64,000 bases of DNA from Streptomyces vietnamensis (GTDB taxonomy: Bacteria > Actinomycetota > Actinomycetes > Streptomycetales > Streptomycetaceae): positions 5,274,001 through 5,338,000 of the forward strand of contig NZ_CP010407.1 of the NCBI RefSeq assembly GCF_000830005.1, read 5' to 3'. Shown one piece after another: positions 16,418 through 23,911 of the stretch; the first letter of the stretch is position 1, and each line of letters opens with the position of its first letter. A program made the position numbers and the translations under genes. The notes below the pieces were generated by a model. The model did not search any database. It saw only the letters and a program-made list of their open reading frames with translations, and was not told the DNA's origin.

Positions 16418-17965
16418 ATGGATATGCAGACAGTCGTCCTCGGCACGTCCGGCACGACCCCGCAGGACGTCATCGACGTCGCCCGCCACGGCGCCCGCGT
16501 CGAGCTGTCGACCGAGGCGGTGGCCGCGCTGGCCGCCGCGCGGGAGATCGTGGACGCCCTCGCCGCCAAGCCCGAGCCCGTCTACGGGGTCTCCACCGGA
16601 TTCGGCGCGCTCGCCACCCGGCACATCAGCCACGAGCTCCGCGCCCAGCTCCAGCGCAACATCGTCCGCTCGCACGCCGCCGGCATGGGCCCGCGCGTCG
16701 AGCGCGAGGTCGTCCGCGCCCTGATGTTCCTCCGGCTCAAGACCGTCGCCTCCGGGCACACCGGCGTCCGCCCCGAGGTCGCCCAGACCATGGCCGACGT
16801 CCTCAACGCCGGCATCACCCCCGTCGTCCACGAGTACGGCTCCCTCGGCTGCTCCGGCGACCTCGCCCCGCTCTCCCACTGCGCCCTCGCGCTCATGGGC
16901 GAGGGCGACGCCGAAGGCCCCGACGGCGTGGTCAAGCCCGCGGGCGAGCTCCTCGCCGCCGCCGGCATCGCCCCCGTCGAGCTCAAGGAGAAGGAGGGCC
17001 TCGCCCTCCTCAACGGCACCGACGGCATGCTCGGCATGCTGATCATGGCCCTCGCCGACCTCGACACCCTCTACAAGTCGGCCGACATCACCGCCGCGCT
17101 CTCCCTCGAAGCACTCCTCGGCACCGAGAAGGTCCTCGAACCCGAGCTGCACGCCATCCGCCCGCACCCCGGCCAGGCCGCCTCCGCCGCCAACATGCTG
17201 GCCGTCCTCAAGGGCTCCGGCCTCACCGGCCACGCCCAGGCCGGCGAGGCCCCCCGCGTCCAGGACGCCTACTCGGTGCGCTGCGCCCCGCAGGTCGCCG
17301 GCGCCGGCCGCGACACCATGGCCCACGCCCTCCTCGTCGCCGAGCGCGAGCTCGCCGCCGCCGTCGACAACCCCGTCGTCCTGCCCGACGGCCGGGTCGC
17401 CTCCAACGGCAACTTCCACGGCGCCCCCGTCGCGTACGTCCTCGACTTCCTCGCGATCGCCGCCGCCGACCTCGGCTCCATCGCCGAGCGCCGCACCGAC
17501 CGGCTCCTCGACAAGAACCGCTCGCACGGCCTCCCGCCGTTCCTCGCCGACGACGCCGGCGTCGACTCGGGCCTGATGATCGCCCAGTACACGCAGGCCG
17601 CCCTGGTCAGCGAGACGAAGCGGCTCGCCGTCCCGGCCTCCGCCGACTCCATCCCGTCCTCCGCGATGCAGGAGGACCACGTCTCGATGGGCTGGTCCGC
17701 CGCCCGCAAGCTGCGCACCGCGATCGGCAACCTCAACCGGATCCTCGCGGTCGAGCTGTACGCCGCCACCCGGGGCATCGAGCTCCGCGAGGGCCTCACC
17801 CCGGCGCCCGCCTCGCGGGCCGCCATCGAGGCCCTGCGCGCGGCCGGCGTCCAGGGCCCCGGCCCGGACCGCTTCCTCGCCCCCGACCTGGCCGCCGCCG
17901 ACGCCTTCGTACGCGAAGGGAAGCTGGTCGCGGCCGTCGAGCAGGTCACCGGCCCGCTGGCGTAA
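16418..17965 (+). CDS. hutH: Histidine ammonia-lyase
   Basis: The 515-residue enzyme deaminates L-histidine to urocanate, the first step of histidine use. The MIO prosthetic group forms from YGSLGCSGDLAPLSH near residue 148; the tripeptide is Cys-Ser-Gly, as in other Streptomyces HutH, instead of the usual Ala-Ser-Gly. Catalytic Tyr (VYGVSTGFG, near 52) and NGNFHGAP (near 330) are present, as is the SSAMQEDHVSMG signature near 410. ATG 16418 was chosen; an ATG two codons later is equally possible. No other hut genes are adjacent, as in S. coelicolor. Tandem repeats begin at its stop codon. Confidence 0.95.
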   Translation: MDMQTVVLGTSGTTPQDVIDVARHGARVELSTEAVAALAAAREIVDALAAKPEPVYGVSTGFGALATRHISHELRAQLQRNIVRSHAAGMGPRVEREVVRALMFLRLKTVASGHTGVRPEVAQTMADVLNAGITPVVHEYGSLGCSGDLAPLSHCALALMGEGDAEGPDGVVKPAGELLAAAGIAPVELKEKEGLALLNGTDGMLGMLIMALADLDTLYKSADITAALSLEALLGTEKVLEPELHAIRPHPGQAASAANMLAVLKGSGLTGHAQAGEAPRVQDAYSVRCAPQVAGAGRDTMAHALLVAERELAAAVDNPVVLPDGRVASNGNFHGAPVAYVLDFLAIAAADLGSIAERRTDRLLDKNRSHGLPPFLADDAGVDSGLMIAQYTQAALVSETKRLAVPASADSIPSSAMQEDHVSMGWSAARKLRTAIGNLNRILAVELYAATRGIELREGLTPAPASRAAIEALRAAGVQGPGPDRFLAPDLAAADAFVREGKLVAAVEQVTGPLA

Positions 17966-18040
17966 CCCCACGGCGTACGACGTCACCCCACGACGCACGA
18001 CGTCACTCCACGGCGCACGGCGTAACCCCACGGCGTACGA
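17961..18040. repeat. Four 20-bp tandem repeats at the hutH stop codon
   Basis: Units at 17961-17980, 17981-18000, 18001-18020 and 18021-18040 are variants of CGTAACCCCACGGCGTACGA; the first and fourth are identical. The first unit supplies the hutH stop (GCG TAA). The array ends directly at the terminator. Confidence 0.9.
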
Positions 18041-18042
18041 AA

Positions 18043-18073
18043 GGGCCGCCCCCCGGCATCCGGGAGGCGGCCC
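18043..18073. terminator. Terminator between hutH and the LAETG-protein gene
   Basis: GGGCCGCC (18043-18050) pairs with GGCGGCCC (18066-18073), extended by an inner CCGG pairing. It separates two convergent genes. Confidence 0.75.
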
Positions 18074-18093
18074 TCACGCGTACGCGTACTCCG

Positions 18094-18363
18094 TCAGCAG
18101 GCGCGGCCCCGGCGTCGCATCGCGAGCGCCACGAAACCCGCCCCGACCCCCAGGAACCCCGTCCCGCCGAGCAGATACGGCGTGGTGTCCCCGCCCCCCG
18201 TCTCGGCCAGGCGTCCCTCGTCCGTCGGGGAGGCGTCCCGGGTCACCCCGATCCGTGCCCCGCCCTGCTGATCGGTGGCGTTCGCGGACGGCACGAACCA
18301 CAGGGCGCACAGCAGCGTCCCCGCGGCGACGGCGGTCAGCAGTGGGCGTCGGGCGACGGACAC
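18094..18363 (-). CDS. Very small LAETG-type cell-wall-anchored protein (sortase substrate)
   Basis: The 89-residue precursor has a signal peptide (RRPLLTAVAAGTLLCALWFVPSANA, about residues 5-29) and a C-terminal sorting signal: LAETG, hydrophobic TPYLLGGTGFLGVGAGFVALA, then MRRRGRAC. LAxTG is the class E sortase motif of high-GC actinobacteria, which use it for chaplin and other wall proteins. Only about 25 residues lie between the predicted signal cleavage site and LAETG, so the exposed mature part is tiny. GTG 18363 is preceded by AAGGGGGA. It is convergent with hutH. No function beyond wall anchoring can be stated. Confidence 0.8.
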   Translation of the reverse strand: MSVARRPLLTAVAAGTLLCALWFVPSANATDQQGGARIGVTRDASPTDEGRLAETGGGDTTPYLLGGTGFLGVGAGFVALAMRRRGRAC

Positions 18364-18474
18364 GGAAATTTCGATCCCCCTTGCGGAAACCGCGAATTGG
18401 TCGGTGCGCCGATGCTACGGAACACAGCGGGTCGCGGGAAAGCCGAGGGCCCCCGGACCCCTACGCTCCGACCC

Positions 18475-18813
18475 ATGAGTACTTCTGAGACCACACGCTA
18501 TGTCCGCCTTCGCGTCGATGTCGTCCTGGAGATCGACGGCCCCGCCGAGCTGACCGAGGCCGCCGAGGCCCGGATCGACGGCGACGAGTTCATGCCCGAG
18601 GAGGAGCGGGTGCACGCGCGCGAGGCCGCACGCGAGGACAGCGCCGAGGCGCTCGCCTACCTCGTCGAGCCCTTCGACCTGATCCGCGACGTCCCGGGGA
18701 TCGAGATGGTCCAGGCCTCCTGGAGCAGCGAGGAGGTCGATTACGACCCCGATGCGCTGGAGTGGGACCTCGGCGAGGAAGATGGGGCCGAGGAAGACGA
18801 CGACCGGCCGTAA
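18475..18813 (+). CDS. Acidic conserved protein of unknown function
   Basis: The 112-residue soluble protein is strongly acidic, with an ordered first two-thirds (VRLRVDVVLEIDGPAELTEAAEARI; LVEPFDLIRDVPGIEMVQASW) and a tail of Glu/Asp (LEWDLGEEDGAEEDDDRP). It has no signal peptide or membrane segment. I do not recognise the family; the fold is probably alpha/beta. It starts at ATG 18475, ends at a clear terminator, and lies just before the L,D-transpeptidase gene. Confidence 0.75.
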   Translation: MSTSETTRYVRLRVDVVLEIDGPAELTEAAEARIDGDEFMPEEERVHAREAAREDSAEALAYLVEPFDLIRDVPGIEMVQASWSSEEVDYDPDALEWDLGEEDGAEEDDDRP

Positions 18814-18837
18814 GGCGGGCCTCCGCACGGTTCCGCG

Positions 18838-18866
18838 GGCCCCGGGACGCCGTCCCGGGGCCTTTT
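18838..18866 (+). terminator. Terminator with T-run after the acidic protein gene
   Basis: GGCCCCGGGAC (18838-18848), loop GCC, GTCCCGGGGCC (18852-18862), then TTTT. This is a textbook intrinsic terminator. Confidence 0.9.
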
Positions 18867-18939
18867 CGCGGCATCGGGAACCGGACGGCCCCGCCCGTGC
18901 GTGTGGATCAGTGGTGTTCCCCACAAACCCTCCGGTAAC

Positions 18940-18967
18940 GAAACCGGGCGGGGTCTCATGGCGTTCA
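18940..18967 (+). promoter_or_regulatory. Possible sigma-E promoter of the L,D-transpeptidase gene
   Basis: GAAACC and CGTTCA are separated by 16 nt, resembling the AAC/CGTC-type promoters used by the cell-envelope stress factor sigma-E of Streptomyces. The predicted start would fall about 25 nt before the coding start. The match is imperfect. Confidence 0.3.
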
Positions 18968-18997
18968 TTAGAAGAAGTTGGCAGGGAACCGGCGACG

Positions 18998-20266
18998 ATG
19001 GAGAAGCGTGTGATGACGGTCGGCAAGCGCCGCAGGAGCCTGGCGGCCGCGGCCGCGGTGCTCAGCGGCGTACTCGTGCTCTCGGCGTGCAACGACGGGG
19101 ACAAGGACGGCAGCGCCTCCGGTTCCGCGACGCCGCAGTCACAGGCCCAGGTCGACGAGGCGGCCGCGCAGAAGACCTCCAAGGCGCAGATCACCATCGC
19201 GCCGAAGAACGGCGCCCAGAACGCCTCCATCAACAACGACGCCAAGGTCACCGTGGCCGAGGGCAAGCTCACCGAGGTCACCATGACCTCCGCCGAGGGC
19301 GCCACGGTCAAGGGCGAGATAGCGGCCGACGGGCTCAGCTGGAAGCCGACCGAGCAGCTCAAGCGGGCCACGGTCTACAAGATCGCCGCCACCGCCACCG
19401 ACGCGGAGGGCCTGGAGGCCCACGAGAACTCCTCGTTCACCACCGTCTCCCAGGCCAACAGCTTCATCGGCAACTTCACGCCCGAGGACGGCTCGACCGT
19501 CGGCGTCGGCATGCCGGTCTCGATCAACTTCAACAAGGCGATCACCAACCAGAAGGCCGTCCAGAGCGGCATCACGGTCACCTCCAGCTCCGGCCAGGAG
19601 GTCGTGGGCCACTGGTTCAGCTCGACGCGCCTGGACTTCCGCCCCGACGCGTACTGGACCGAGGGTTCGACCGTCACGCTGAAGCTGAACCTCGACGGCG
19701 TCGAGGGCGCGGACGGCGTCTTCGGCGTCCAGCAGAAGACCGTCACCTTCAAGATCGGCCGCAACCAGGTCTCCGTCGTCGACGTCGCCACCAAGACCAT
19801 GAAGGTCCAGCAGGACGGCAAGACGATCAAGACCATCCCGATCTCCGCCGGCTCCCCGGAGAACACCACCTACAACGGTCAGATGGTGATCTCCGAGAAG
19901 TTCAAGGAGACCCGGATGAACGGCGCCACCGTCGGCTTCACCGACGACGACGGCAAGGGCGAGTACGACATCAAGGACGTGCCGCACGCCATGCGCCTGT
20001 CCACCTCCGGCACCTTCATCCACGGCAACTACTGGGGCGCGCGGTCGATCTTCGGCAACGTGAACACCAGCCACGGCTGTGTCGGCCTCGCCGACGTCAA
20101 GGGCGCTGGCGACCCGAACCAGACGGCCGCCTGGCTCTTCGACCACTCGCTCATCGGCGACGTCGTCATTGTCAAGAACTCCAACGACAAGACGATCAAG
20201 CCCGACAACGGCCTCAACGGCTGGAACATGAGCTGGTCGGAGTGGAAGGCCGGCTCGGCGGTCTGA
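18998..20266 (+). CDS. L,D-transpeptidase lipoprotein (YkuD domain)
   Basis: The 422-residue precursor has a lipoprotein signal: RRR, a hydrophobic stretch, and lipobox LSAC near residue 30. Two Ig-like domains (residues about 60-260) precede the YkuD catalytic domain. Active-site residues are visible in FIHGNYWG and SHGCVGL (catalytic Cys near 365). It should form 3-3 cross-links in peptidoglycan or attach proteins, acting outside the membrane. Two starts compete: ATG 18998 (AGGGAA upstream) and ATG 19013 (GGAG upstream); both keep the lipobox. Promoter-like sequence of the sigma-E type precedes it, and a strong terminator follows. The size and domain order match the actinobacterial LdtMt2-like class. 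Confidence 0.93.
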   Translation: MEKRVMTVGKRRRSLAAAAAVLSGVLVLSACNDGDKDGSASGSATPQSQAQVDEAAAQKTSKAQITIAPKNGAQNASINNDAKVTVAEGKLTEVTMTSAEGATVKGEIAADGLSWKPTEQLKRATVYKIAATATDAEGLEAHENSSFTTVSQANSFIGNFTPEDGSTVGVGMPVSINFNKAITNQKAVQSGITVTSSSGQEVVGHWFSSTRLDFRPDAYWTEGSTVTLKLNLDGVEGADGVFGVQQKTVTFKIGRNQVSVVDVATKTMKVQQDGKTIKTIPISAGSPENTTYNGQMVISEKFKETRMNGATVGFTDDDGKGEYDIKDVPHAMRLSTSGTFIHGNYWGARSIFGNVNTSHGCVGLADVKGAGDPNQTAAWLFDHSLIGDVVIVKNSNDKTIKPDNGLNGWNMSWSEWKAGSAV

Positions 20267-20285
20267 TCCACGGCTGTACGCGAGA

Positions 20286-20316
20286 AGGGCCCCCTCCCGC
20301 ACCGGGAGGGGGCCCT
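20286..20316. terminator. Bidirectional terminator between the L,D-transpeptidase and XRE genes
   Basis: AGGGCCCCCTCCC (20286-20298) and GGGAGGGGGCCCT (20304-20316) form a perfect 13-bp stem with a 5-nt loop, between two convergent genes. Confidence 0.9.
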
Positions 20317-20320
20317 CACG

Positions 20321-21187
20321 TCATTTCCGTACGTCCACGGCCTCGTCCACGCCCCACTGCGCGAGCAGCCGCAGCGCGTCCGCGGACGCCGACCCCGGCT
20401 CCGCCTGGTACGTGACGAGCACCAGGTCCGGATCGTCGCCGGCCACCTTCAGGGCCTCGTAGGACAGCGTCATCTCGCCCACCAGCGGATGCCGTATCCG
20501 CTTCTGTCCGTGTCCCTTGTCGGTCACCGTGTGCGCCGCCCACAGCGAGCGGAACTCCTCGCTGCGCACGGACAGCTCGCCGACCAGCGCGAGCAGCTCC
20601 TTGTCGTCCGGATAGCACCCCGCGTACAGCCGCAGCGTGCTGACGACCTCGACCGCCTTGCACTCCCAGTCGACGTAGAGATCGCGCGTGTTCGGATCGA
20701 GGAAGATCATCCGGGCCATGTTCCGGTCACCCGGCTCCCAGGCCTCGAAATCGCCCATCAGGGCCCGCGCCATCCGGTTCCAGGCCAGGATGTCGCCCCG
20801 GCGGCCCAGGACGAAGGCCGGCAACCCGTCCATCGCGTCGAGCAGGTGCTGGATCCCGGGCCGTACCCGCTGCGGCCGCGCGATCGCCGCCCGCTGCCGC
20901 TTCTTCACCGTCGGCTTCGCCAGATGCGTCAGATGGGCCCGCTCGGTGTCGCTGAGGCGCAACGCCCGAGCGATGGCGTCGAGCACCTCCATGGACACGT
21001 TCCGCCCGTTGCCCTGCTCGAGACGGGTGTAGTACGCCACGGACACCCCGGCCAGCTGCGCCAGTTCCTCGCGCCGCAGCCCCGGCACCCGCCGGTGCCG
21101 CCCGAACTCGGGCAGGCCCACGTCCTGCGGCTTCAGCCGGGCCCTGCGGGAGCGCAGGAATTCACCGAGTTCGATACTGAGGTCCAT
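20321..21187 (-). CDS. XRE-family regulator with MmyB-like ligand domain
   Basis: The 288-residue protein has an N-terminal helix-turn-helix (residues about 30-90; [43 protein letters not shown]) and a C-terminal MmyB-like domain (about 110-285; [37 protein letters not shown]). This domain is PAS-like and binds fatty-acid-type ligands in a crystallised relative. In Streptomyces such genes usually lie divergent from a short-chain or zinc dehydrogenase that they control, exactly as here with the alcohol dehydrogenase. ATG 21187 begins [11 protein letters not shown], the common start. Confidence 0.92.
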   Translation of the reverse strand: MDLSIELGEFLRSRRARLKPQDVGLPEFGRHRRVPGLRREELAQLAGVSVAYYTRLEQGNGRNVSMEVLDAIARALRLSDTERAHLTHLAKPTVKKRQRAAIARPQRVRPGIQHLLDAMDGLPAFVLGRRGDILAWNRMARALMGDFEAWEPGDRNMARMIFLDPNTRDLYVDWECKAVEVVSTLRLYAGCYPDDKELLALVGELSVRSEEFRSLWAAHTVTDKGHGQKRIRHPLVGEMTLSYEALKVAGDDPDLVLVTYQAEPGSASADALRLLAQWGVDEAVDVRK

Positions 21188-21315
21188 ACCGCCCCATTAT
21201 CGCCGCCGGGCCGCACGGACGGACGTACGTTCCTGACCCTGCCAGTGGTAGGCACACCGGTCGTAGGCAGAACAGGTGGCTGGGTGCGGTCCTCGCCCTC
21301 CGGCAGCCTGTACGC
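21188..21315. promoter_or_regulatory. Divergent promoter region of the XRE and alcohol dehydrogenase genes
   Basis: The 128-bp gap holds TGCC-AGTGGTA-GGCA (21241-21255), a small dyad, and a related GTAGGCAGAAC nearby. These are candidate sites for the MmyB-like regulator; no firm operator can be named. Confidence 0.35.
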
Positions 21316-22368
21316 ATGACCACGAACGTGACCACCGTCCCCGCGTACGCCGCACCCGCCGCCAACGCCCCGCTGGAGCGCACCACCGTGCCGCGCCGGC
21401 CCGTCGGCGAGCACGACGTCCTCATCGAGATCAAGTACGCCGGAATCTGCCACTCCGACATCCACCAGGCCACCAACGGCTGGGGCGAGGGCATCTTCCC
21501 GATGGTCCCCGGCCACGAGATCGCCGGCATCGTCGCCGAGGTCGGCCCCGGCGTCACCAAGTTCCAGGTCGGCGACCGCGTCGGCGTCGGCTGCTTCGTC
21601 GACTCCTGCCGCGAGTGCGAGTACTGCCTGCGCGGCCTGGAGCAGTACTGCGTCACCGGCGGCACCGGCACGTACAACGCCCTCGACAAGAACGGCGAGC
21701 CGACCTACGGCGGCTACTCCACCCACATCGTCGTCGACGAGAACTACACCCTGCGCATCCCCGAGGGCATCGGCCTCGACGAGGCCGCCCCGCTGCTCTG
21801 CGCCGGCATCACCCTCTACTCGCCGCTCGCCCACTGGCAGGCCGGCCCCGGCAAGAAGGTCGCGATCGTCGGCTTCGGCGGCCTCGGCCACATGGGCGTC
21901 AAGATCGCCCACGCGCTCGGCGCCGAGGTGACCGTCCTCAGCCAGTCCCTGAAGAAGCAGGAGGACGCCCTCAAGCTGGGCGCCGACCACTACTACGCCA
22001 CCAGCGACCCGGAGACCTTCACCGCCCTGCGCGGCACCTTCGACCTGGTGATCTCCACGGTCTCCGCGCCGCTCGACTTCAGCGCGTACCTGAGCCTGGT
22101 CAAGACGGACGGCGCGCTGGTCAACGTCGGCGCCCCCGAGGAGCCGGTGAAGGTCAACCTCTTCTCCCTCATCGGCGGCCGCAAGACCCTCGCCGGCTCG
22201 ATGATCGGCGGCATCGCCGAGACCCAGGAGATGCTCGACTTCTGCGCCGAGCACGGCCTGGGCGCCGAGATCGAACTGATCAGCGCCGACCGGATCAACG
22301 AGGCGTACGAACGCGTCGTCGCGAGCGACGTCCGCTACCGCTTCGTCATCGACACGGCGACGATCTGA
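21316..22368 (+). CDS. NAD(P)-dependent zinc alcohol dehydrogenase (YahK/cinnamyl-alcohol type)
   Basis: The 350-residue protein is a medium-chain zinc dehydrogenase. The catalytic zinc ligands lie in AGICHSDIH (near 45) and GHEIAG (near 68). The structural zinc cysteines are C-x2-C-x2-C-x7-C in [15 protein letters not shown] (near 98-112). The Rossmann loop [13 protein letters not shown] lies near 190. It reduces aldehydes or oxidises primary alcohols in the cytosol. The cofactor is probably NADP, from the Ser-rich VLSQSLKK after the second strand, as in YahK-type enzymes. It is divergent from, and likely controlled by, the XRE/MmyB regulator. Confidence 0.93.
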   Translation: MTTNVTTVPAYAAPAANAPLERTTVPRRPVGEHDVLIEIKYAGICHSDIHQATNGWGEGIFPMVPGHEIAGIVAEVGPGVTKFQVGDRVGVGCFVDSCRECEYCLRGLEQYCVTGGTGTYNALDKNGEPTYGGYSTHIVVDENYTLRIPEGIGLDEAAPLLCAGITLYSPLAHWQAGPGKKVAIVGFGGLGHMGVKIAHALGAEVTVLSQSLKKQEDALKLGADHYYATSDPETFTALRGTFDLVISTVSAPLDFSAYLSLVKTDGALVNVGAPEEPVKVNLFSLIGGRKTLAGSMIGGIAETQEMLDFCAEHGLGAEIELISADRINEAYERVVASDVRYRFVIDTATI

Positions 22369-22387
22369 CGTCCTCCTGAGCACGCGA

Positions 22388-22434
22388 CCGGGGCATGACG
22401 TCCGGGGTAATCGACCCCGCACGGCATGCCCCGG
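22388..22434 (+). terminator. Nested 47-bp hairpin between the dehydrogenase and DUF1330 genes
   Basis: Outer arms CCGGGGCATG (22388-22397) and CATGCCCCGG (22425-22434) enclose inner arms CGGGGT (22403-22408) and ACCCCG (22414-22419), with 5-nt spacers on both sides and a 5-nt loop. The symmetry is exact. It may terminate the dehydrogenase message or act as an operator for the next gene, whose start is 13 bp away. Confidence 0.6.
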
Positions 22435-22446
22435 CACGCTTGCGTC

Positions 22447-22794
22447 ATGACCGCATACGCCATCGGAAACCTGCACCCGAAGCCCGTCCTCGACGAGGAG
22501 GTCTTCGTCTACATGGAGCGCATCCAGGCCACCCTCGACCCCTTCGGCGGCCGCTTCCTCGTCCACGGCGCCCCCGCCCGCGAGGTCCGCGAGGGCACCT
22601 GGCCCGGCGCCGTCGTGATCATCGGCTTCCCGACGTACGAGGACGCCCGCGGCTGGTACGACTCCGAGCCCTACCAGGCCCTGATCCCCCTCCGCACCCG
22701 GCACATGGCCGGCGACGTCCTCCTGATCGACGGCGTCCCGGAGGGCTACGAGGCGGCGGCGACCGCGGCCCGGCTCCGCGCGGCCGTCAACTGA
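22447..22794 (+). CDS. DUF1330 family protein
   Basis: The 115-residue cytosolic protein matches the dimeric ferredoxin-like DUF1330 family: MTAYAIGNLHPKPVLDEEVFVYMERIQATLDPFGGRFLVHG, then VVIIGFPTYEDARGWYDSEPYQALIPLR. These proteins are structurally related to ABM monooxygenases and EthD, but the reaction is unknown. ATG 22447 begins at the first conserved strand; in-frame upstream codons lie inside the hairpin. It is transcribed in the same direction as the alcohol dehydrogenase. Confidence 0.85.
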   Translation: MTAYAIGNLHPKPVLDEEVFVYMERIQATLDPFGGRFLVHGAPAREVREGTWPGAVVIIGFPTYEDARGWYDSEPYQALIPLRTRHMAGDVLLIDGVPEGYEAAATAARLRAAVN

Positions 22795-22831
22795 CCTCGC
22801 CGCCCGGGCGGTTGCCTGCGGGACCGCCCGC

Positions 22832-23170
22832 TCAGCGGTCCAGGAAGCGAGGCTCCGGCCACGTGGTGATCGGGTCGTCGGATACCGAGTAGATCTCCAG
22901 GAGCGAGAGGTAGCCGTCCTTGGTGAGGACCATGACCCCGGGGAAGTCCGGCACGGTGTAACCGGCGTCCGCGGCCGGATTGTTGTGCGGCGGGGCCGGT
23001 GGCACGGCCGCGCGGTCCACCGTCAGGTCGACCGTCACACAGCCGCAACCGCACCGGCCCGTCACTCGTGCATGCGGGATCTGAGCGCGCAGGGCGCTGC
23101 TCACCGGATCGGGACCGGCGAGCAGCGCGTTCAGCGTCGCCGTCGCGCCCGGCGAGAGGGGTTCAGCCAT
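22832..23170 (-). CDS. Small conserved protein with a CGCGC motif, coupled to msrA
   Basis: The 112-residue soluble protein is of unknown function. A GRCGCGC segment near residue 38-44 (three cysteines) precedes a strand [12 protein letters not shown], and the C-terminal half ([32 protein letters not shown]) is well ordered. The cysteines could bind a metal or be redox-active, in keeping with its neighbour. Its ATG (23170) overlaps the last codons of msrA by 8 bp, so translation is likely coupled and the two share the sigma-R-type promoter. Confidence 0.75.
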   Translation of the reverse strand: MAEPLSPGATATLNALLAGPDPVSSALRAQIPHARVTGRCGCGCVTVDLTVDRAAVPPAPPHNNPAADAGYTVPDFPGVMVLTKDGYLSLLEIYSVSDDPITTWPEPRFLDR

Positions 23171-23828
23171 CGGCCTTCGCGACCCCGATCGGGCAGGAGA
23201 CGCCCGTGCCGCCGATGCCGCAGTAGCCCGCGGGGTTCTTGTCCAGGTACTGCTGGTGGTAGGCCTCAGCCGGGTAGAAGGGGCGGGTCTCGTCGGCCGG
23301 GAGGACGTGGGTGGTGATCTCGCCGTAGCCCGAGCCCGTCAGGACCTTCTGGTAGGCCTCGCGGGAGGCCTCTGCCTGCTCCGCCTGGGCGGGGGAGTGG
23401 GTGTAGATCGCCGAGCGGTACTGGGTGCCCACGTCGTTGCCCTGGCGGAAGCCCTGGGTGGGGTCGTGGGACTCCCAGAAGAGCTTCAGGAGCGACTCGT
23501 ACGAGACCTTCGACGGGTCGAAGACGACGCGGACGACCTCGGTGTGCCCGGTCAGGCCGGAGCAGACCTCCTCGTACGACGGGTTCGGCGTGTAGCCGCC
23601 CTGGTAGCCGACGAGGGTCGTCCAGACGCCCTCGGTCTGCCAGAACTTGCGCTCGGCTCCCCAGAAGCAGCCCAGCGCGAAGTCGGCGACCTCCAGGCCC
23701 TCCGGGTAGGGGCCGAGGAGCGGGTTGCCGAGGACGGTGTGGCGCTCGGGCACGGAGAACTCCGGCTCGGGGCGGCCGCGCAGGGCCTGCTCGGGAGTGG
23801 GGAGGACGGGGGTGCGGGACAGGAACAT
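23163..23828 (-). CDS. msrA: Peptide-methionine (S)-S-oxide reductase MsrA
   Basis: The 221-residue enzyme has the MsrA active site [11 protein letters not shown] near residue 53 (catalytic Cys), [28 protein letters not shown] near 75, and resolving cysteines in the C-terminal [10 protein letters not shown]. It reduces methionine-S-sulfoxide in proteins with thioredoxin. ATG 23828 follows GGAGAG at a good distance, and the first 45 residues are the usual actinobacterial extension. It leads a two-gene unit with the CGCGC protein. The promoter at 23863-23888 fits thiol-stress control. Confidence 0.95.
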   Translation of the reverse strand: MFLSRTPVLPTPEQALRGRPEPEFSVPERHTVLGNPLLGPYPEGLEVADFALGCFWGAERKFWQTEGVWTTLVGYQGGYTPNPSYEEVCSGLTGHTEVVRVVFDPSKVSYESLLKLFWESHDPTQGFRQGNDVGTQYRSAIYTHSPAQAEQAEASREAYQKVLTGSGYGEITTHVLPADETRPFYPAEAYHQQYLDKNPAGYCGIGGTGVSCPIGVAKADG

Positions 23829-23862
23829 GCTGCATCTCTCCTCGACGGTCGGCAGCAGTGAC

Positions 23863-23888
23863 AACAGTCCGGGGCCGGGAGGGATTCC
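23863..23888 (-). promoter_or_regulatory. Sigma-R-type promoter of msrA
   Basis: On the minus strand GGAAT (23888-23884) and GTT (23865-23863) are separated by exactly 18 nt, the consensus of the thiol-oxidative-stress factor sigma-R of Streptomyces. msrA is, to my knowledge, a member of that regulon. The start codon lies 35 nt downstream. Confidence 0.7.
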
Positions 23889-23898
23889 CCCGGCCCCG
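23870..23898 (-). terminator. Terminator of the upstream gene, overlapping the msrA promoter
   Basis: CGGGGCCGGG (23870-23879) pairs with CCCGGCCCCG (23889-23898) around a 9-nt loop that contains the sigma-R -35 element. It lies 13 bp after the stop of the membrane-anchored protein gene. Confidence 0.75.
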
Positions 23899-23911
23899 TC
23901 GTCCCTCGGCA

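Noticed and set aside
18867..18997. Riboswitch (c-di-AMP type) upstream of the L,D-transpeptidase gene
   Set aside because: The leader is too short after the predicted start, and no conserved riboswitch core could be traced.
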